A stretch of DNA of 64,000 nucleotides, taken from positions 22,934 to 86,933 of the forward strand of contig URAZ01000009.1 of NCBI GenBank assembly GCA_900545925.1. The letters are read 5' to 3'. How positions within the stretch are numbered: the first letter of the stretch is position 1; every line of letters starts with the position of its first letter. Under the pieces are notes generated by a model. The model was given only the letters and a program-made list of their open reading frames with translations. It was not told the origin of the DNA and ran no database searches. The position numbers and the translations under genes are program-made. This stretch comes from an uncultured Eubacteriales bacterium (GTDB lineage Bacteria; Bacillota; Clostridia; Oscillospirales; Oscillospiraceae). Positions 61,371 to 64,000 of the stretch are shown here, piece after piece.

Positions 61371-62459
61371 TCATGCGGCAATCCTCATGACCTGCGCCTG
61401 ATTGATTTTCTGGAACAGCAGCGACGACATCGTCATCACGCTGTAGCCAATCTCCTCCAGCTTCGTTGCGCGGTCATAGCTTTCAACGTCCTGACTGAAC
61501 CGCGTGACAGCGTTCGCCAGACCGTAGAGCGTAAAATCTCCATCCTCGATCAGATGCTGCAAAACACCCTTGCCTTCTTCCTCCAGAATACCGAAGCTGG
61601 AACCGGCGAGCTTGACAAGACCGGGCAGGTCCTGTGTATTGAGCTGCGCCTGCTTGCTTTCCCGCATTCGGTCCAGAACCGTCGAGAATCTGGCTTCGTC
61701 AACGACGGCACGCACAGTGTCCTGAATCTTCAGGACAAACGCGCGATCTTCTGCATCCAGCGTCTGCTGGGAATAGAGGGCGAAGTTTACATCCGTGGTG
61801 TTCACGCGGCCGATGTGCGCCCGGCGGGTGCCGGCTTCATTTACGACCATGCCATTGGAGCACACCAGCCGGTAAATAAGTGGCTGAATGTTGACGGCAC
61901 CAAGTCCTGTCTCGCTGTTGGAGATCATAATGCCGGCCTGCACAATATCACCGGGAACTACCTCTGCCTGCAAGCGCGGATTGACAACTTTTAGATACAT
62001 CCGGTCGTCGGTGATCTCGCAGCTTTCAAAGCGCGCGCCCTCCATTTCGCCAATGATGGGAAGAACAACGCGGGCGATGTCCAGATTGTCGATGCGGCGA
62101 TAGCGATTGCTGAGGAACGCTCTGGCCTTGCCGTCCATTGTGCGCAGCAGCTTCTGCTCCGGCTCCTTCTGGAACCAGCGGTTGACGTTGTAGCTTAGAA
62201 GCGCGGGATCGCGCTGGAGCATCCGGTCATAATACTTGCTGGGAATGTCCAGATAGGTGCCAATCTGCTGATGCGCGGTCTGCTGAATCTCCAGCGGCTC
62301 GATCTGGTCGATGCCCTCACGGTCGAGCACACGGATCACAGGGCTGTCGCCCCAGGTATCCATGTGCAGGCGGTCGGTTGCGACCAGATAGTCTGCCTTT
62401 GCCTCCTGCTGGCGCAGGATCTCGCGGCTCACATCCTGAATACTGCGTCCGCTTTTCAT
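61371..62459 (-). CDS. DUF932 family protein
   Basis: 362 residues. It matches the DUF932 pattern of phages and plasmids: IGTYLDIPSKYYDRML, then GKARAFLSNRYRRIDNLDIARVV, the central YRLVCSNGMV and the helical C-terminus with YDRATKLEEIGYSVM. The function is not known; it is usually found near replication or recombination genes. The ATG at 62459 lies 27 bp after the upstream gene with aaaggagc in between. Confidence 0.88.
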   Translation of the reverse strand: MKSGRSIQDVSREILRQQEAKADYLVATDRLHMDTWGDSPVIRVLDREGIDQIEPLEIQQTAHQQIGTYLDIPSKYYDRMLQRDPALLSYNVNRWFQKEPEQKLLRTMDGKARAFLSNRYRRIDNLDIARVVLPIIGEMEGARFESCEITDDRMYLKVVNPRLQAEVVPGDIVQAGIMISNSETGLGAVNIQPLIYRLVCSNGMVVNEAGTRRAHIGRVNTTDVNFALYSQQTLDAEDRAFVLKIQDTVRAVVDEARFSTVLDRMRESKQAQLNTQDLPGLVKLAGSSFGILEEEGKGVLQHLIEDGDFTLYGLANAVTRFSQDVESYDRATKLEEIGYSVMTMSSLLFQKINQAQVMRIAA

Positions 62460-62486
62460 TCGTGTTTTCGCTCCTTTCTCAAAAAA

Positions 62487-63275
62487 TTACCATGATACGG
62501 CGATCTCGTGATCCTGAACGTTTGCGGTCAGGCCCTCGCTTTCCAGTACCTGTCCCAGACGCGGCCAGTAGACCTTGGGAGGGAAGGCAGTCAGATGCTC
62601 CTGCGGAACATCCCTCGTGTCGTTGTCCTCATGGATGCACACGCTGCCGTCCTCTTTCAGCGTCAGGCTGCTGTGGCCGCGGGAATCCAGATCGGCGATC
62701 ACACGCTCCAATACTTCACGTCCCTCCACGTCATACCAGACCTGCGGATCGACCGGCTGCTGGTTCGGCGGCGTCGGCGCATCCATACGCGGCTGCACCG
62801 GCACGACCTTCAGGAGATTACAAGAGAGATTCCCGTTGCGGTCGATCTGAACGTCCGCATAGTCATATTCTTCAATACCATACACGCGGATGCGTCCGGT
62901 GCCGCCCTGCATAACGAGCGCAGTTGGGTTCCCGGTTGTCCACTCCCAGCGGGCGCTCGGATAGACCGACTTGAGATACGCAGAGATCCGATGGTTGACG
63001 TGCCGCAGCAGAAGCTGCATGGCGTCGGCATTGGTCTGCGCCGTACTGTAAAGCGATGCTTCCCGCTGCTTTCTGGCGTCGTGCTCTTTCTTCCGGTATC
63101 CGCGGATAGAATCCCACGCGGGCTGAAGCTGGAACATGACCACCCACAGCCCCCATGCCGTAAAGGTCAGGAGCAAAAGCGGGACGAGCCATGCGCCGCG
63201 CACCAACGCTAAAATCGCAATGACCACACCGATCAGGACGGAGACACTTCCCCATAGAGGACTGGATCGTTTCAT
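62487..63275 (-). CDS. Membrane-anchored hypothetical protein
   Basis: 262 residues with two N-terminal membrane helices (about 10-25 and 28-52), then a charged linker and a soluble domain of about 190 residues with IRVYGIEEYDYADVQIDRNG. The C-terminal part contains WYDVEGREVLERVIADLDSRGHSSLTL, an alpha/beta unit. Ribosome binding site aaaggtgg. It heads the DUF932 unit after the ssb terminator. The family is not recognised. Confidence 0.65.
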   Translation of the reverse strand: MKRSSPLWGSVSVLIGVVIAILALVRGAWLVPLLLLTFTAWGLWVVMFQLQPAWDSIRGYRKKEHDARKQREASLYSTAQTNADAMQLLLRHVNHRISAYLKSVYPSARWEWTTGNPTALVMQGGTGRIRVYGIEEYDYADVQIDRNGNLSCNLLKVVPVQPRMDAPTPPNQQPVDPQVWYDVEGREVLERVIADLDSRGHSSLTLKEDGSVCIHEDNDTRDVPQEHLTAFPPKVYWPRLGQVLESEGLTANVQDHEIAVSW

Positions 63276-63311
63276 AAAATTAAGCCACCTTTCAAAATTC
63301 TTTCGATAAAA

Positions 63312-63370
63312 TAAAAAAAGAGGAACCGCACCGACGAATCATTTCTGAATCATCTGGTGCGGTTCCTCTT
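63312..63370 (-). terminator. Terminator of ssb
   Basis: On the minus strand a 13-bp perfect stem (63368-63356 with 63332-63320) with further pairing in the loop, followed by seven T. Very strong. Confidence 0.92.
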
Positions 63371-63384
63371 CCGCTGCGCCGGTA

Positions 63385-63789
63385 TTATTCCGGCAGTTCC
63401 TCCCGGTCACCGTCGATCTGTTCGGCGGTGACTGGAAAAACCTCTGTTTCATTCTGTACTGGACGGACTGTTTCCCGCTTTTGCGGAACAGGCGCCCAAT
63501 CGTCCAATCTGAGCTTCAAGCGTTTATCTTTTGTGATGCCGTCTTTTTTTGTGAACTCTTCCAGCTCCAACGTGCCGCTCAAAAAGATAAAATCGCCGTT
63601 ACTCAATGTACACTTTGCAAGCCGCTGCGCCATGTAGCCCCATGCCCACACGTCAACAAACTGTGTGTGCCGCTGCAAACCGAAGCCGACATACTCGGCG
63701 ACGGAAAAGCGGACATAGGGTTCACCCTTGGCGCTGTGCTGCAATTCCGGGCCTTGCGTGATCAGCCCGATGAGACTTGCTTTTGCCAT
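63385..63789 (-). CDS. ssb: Single-stranded DNA-binding protein
   Basis: 134 residues from ATG at 63789 behind aaaggag. OB-fold pattern of SSB: ASLIGLITQGPELQHSAKGEPYVRFSVAEY, then FVDVWAWGYMAQRLAKCTLSNGDFIFLSGTLELEEF (about 40-80), and a C-terminal acidic tail ending DGDREELPE, a variant of the DDDLPF-type tip that recruits partners. Element-encoded SSBs protect transferred single strands. It is expressed alone from the conserved leader (copy B) and ends at a strong terminator. Confidence 0.88.
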   Translation of the reverse strand: MAKASLIGLITQGPELQHSAKGEPYVRFSVAEYVGFGLQRHTQFVDVWAWGYMAQRLAKCTLSNGDFIFLSGTLELEEFTKKDGITKDKRLKLRLDDWAPVPQKRETVRPVQNETEVFPVTAEQIDGDREELPE

Positions 63790-63795
63790 AACACT

Positions 63796-64000
63796 CCTTT
63801 CTGCCACCGGCATGAATATCTATATAAAAAATGCCGGCAGCGACATCTACCCCTTGCGGGCAAATACCATGCTACCAGCACTCAAATACAAACCTGACCA
63901 ACGTGTGCAATGTGAGAAGCCCCACGCACAGACCATACGGTCTGCGTTCCGATGAACTGCACAAATATCAATTACATGAGTATAGTAGCACAATATCTTG
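63796..64000 (-). promoter_or_regulatory. Conserved promoter-leader-attenuator, copy B, upstream of ssb
   Basis: Reads leftward into ssb. A -10-like TACTAT (63982-63987) is placed like that of copy A; the -35 would be just outside the window. The hairpin pairs 63871-63879 with 63833-63841 through nine base pairs, and a cccgcaaggg mini-hairpin sits inside. It is followed by attttttatatag and ggcagaaagga, as in copy A. Base changes on both sides of the stem keep pairing. Confidence 0.6.

Overview
The window looks like a piece of a Gram-positive, gut-type Clostridia genome (Oscillospiraceae-like, inferred). The basis is AGGAGG-type ribosome binding sites, moderately high GC, S-layer (SLH) anchoring, an ECF vitamin transporter, MoxR/DUF58/transglutaminase genes, and a conjugative-element gene set with PcfK/PcfJ. 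No tRNA, rRNA or CRISPR array was recognised.

Left arm (1-14.6 kb, + strand): mobile-element maintenance genes. These are the end of a RecD/UvrD-type helicase, a CHC2/TOPRIM primase-like protein, an SPFH membrane protein, PcfK-like (AcrIIA9-related) and PcfJ-like proteins around a GFHC-type small protein, a zinc-cluster protein, an M20/M28-type metallopeptidase, a lone HipA-like kinase, a ParM/ParR-like partition pair, an XRE regulator, and a sigma-like/HTH pair of the kind found in Tn916-type elements.

Switch region (14.7-18 kb): a tyrosine recombinase gene sits between perfect 19-bp inverted repeats (14763-14781 and 16223-16241). A consensus promoter (16151-16178) lies inside the repeats and points outward into a roughly 570-nt non-coding, hairpin-rich stretch that ends in a strong terminator (16752). 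Two paralogous proteins with homing-endonuclease-associated repeats follow. The layout is that of a phase-variable inverton with a long structured leader or stand-alone RNA.

Surface and uptake island (18.2-42.8 kb, + strand): secreted beta-propeller proteins, three DUF4430 (transcobalamin beta-domain-like) proteins of which one carries SLH domains, a MoxR/DUF58/pseudo-transglutaminase trio, a lipoprotein with a prenyltransferase-like alpha/alpha barrel directly followed by a DUF4430 lipoprotein, EcfT, and a single polypeptide fusing two EcfA ATPases with a membrane S-like component. Barrel plus DUF4430 is the two-domain plan of transcobalamin/intrinsic factor, so a corrinoid or other small-ligand capture and uptake system is the best inference.

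Right arm (43-64 kb): a conserved regulatory leader at 43.0 kb, repeated upstream of ssb at 63.8 kb, links this arm to the mobile backbone. It carries a methyltransferase-helicase fusion, an AAA/DUF4143 ATPase with its own operator-like repeats, small regulators, an IS256-type remnant, three tandem Phd/RelE-type toxin-antitoxin modules (the middle one decayed), and a long minus-strand series running from ssb through DUF932, sigma-like, YkgJ-like and LigA to a PP-loop protein. The island therefore appears to be embedded in, or next to, an integrative/conjugative or plasmid-like element.
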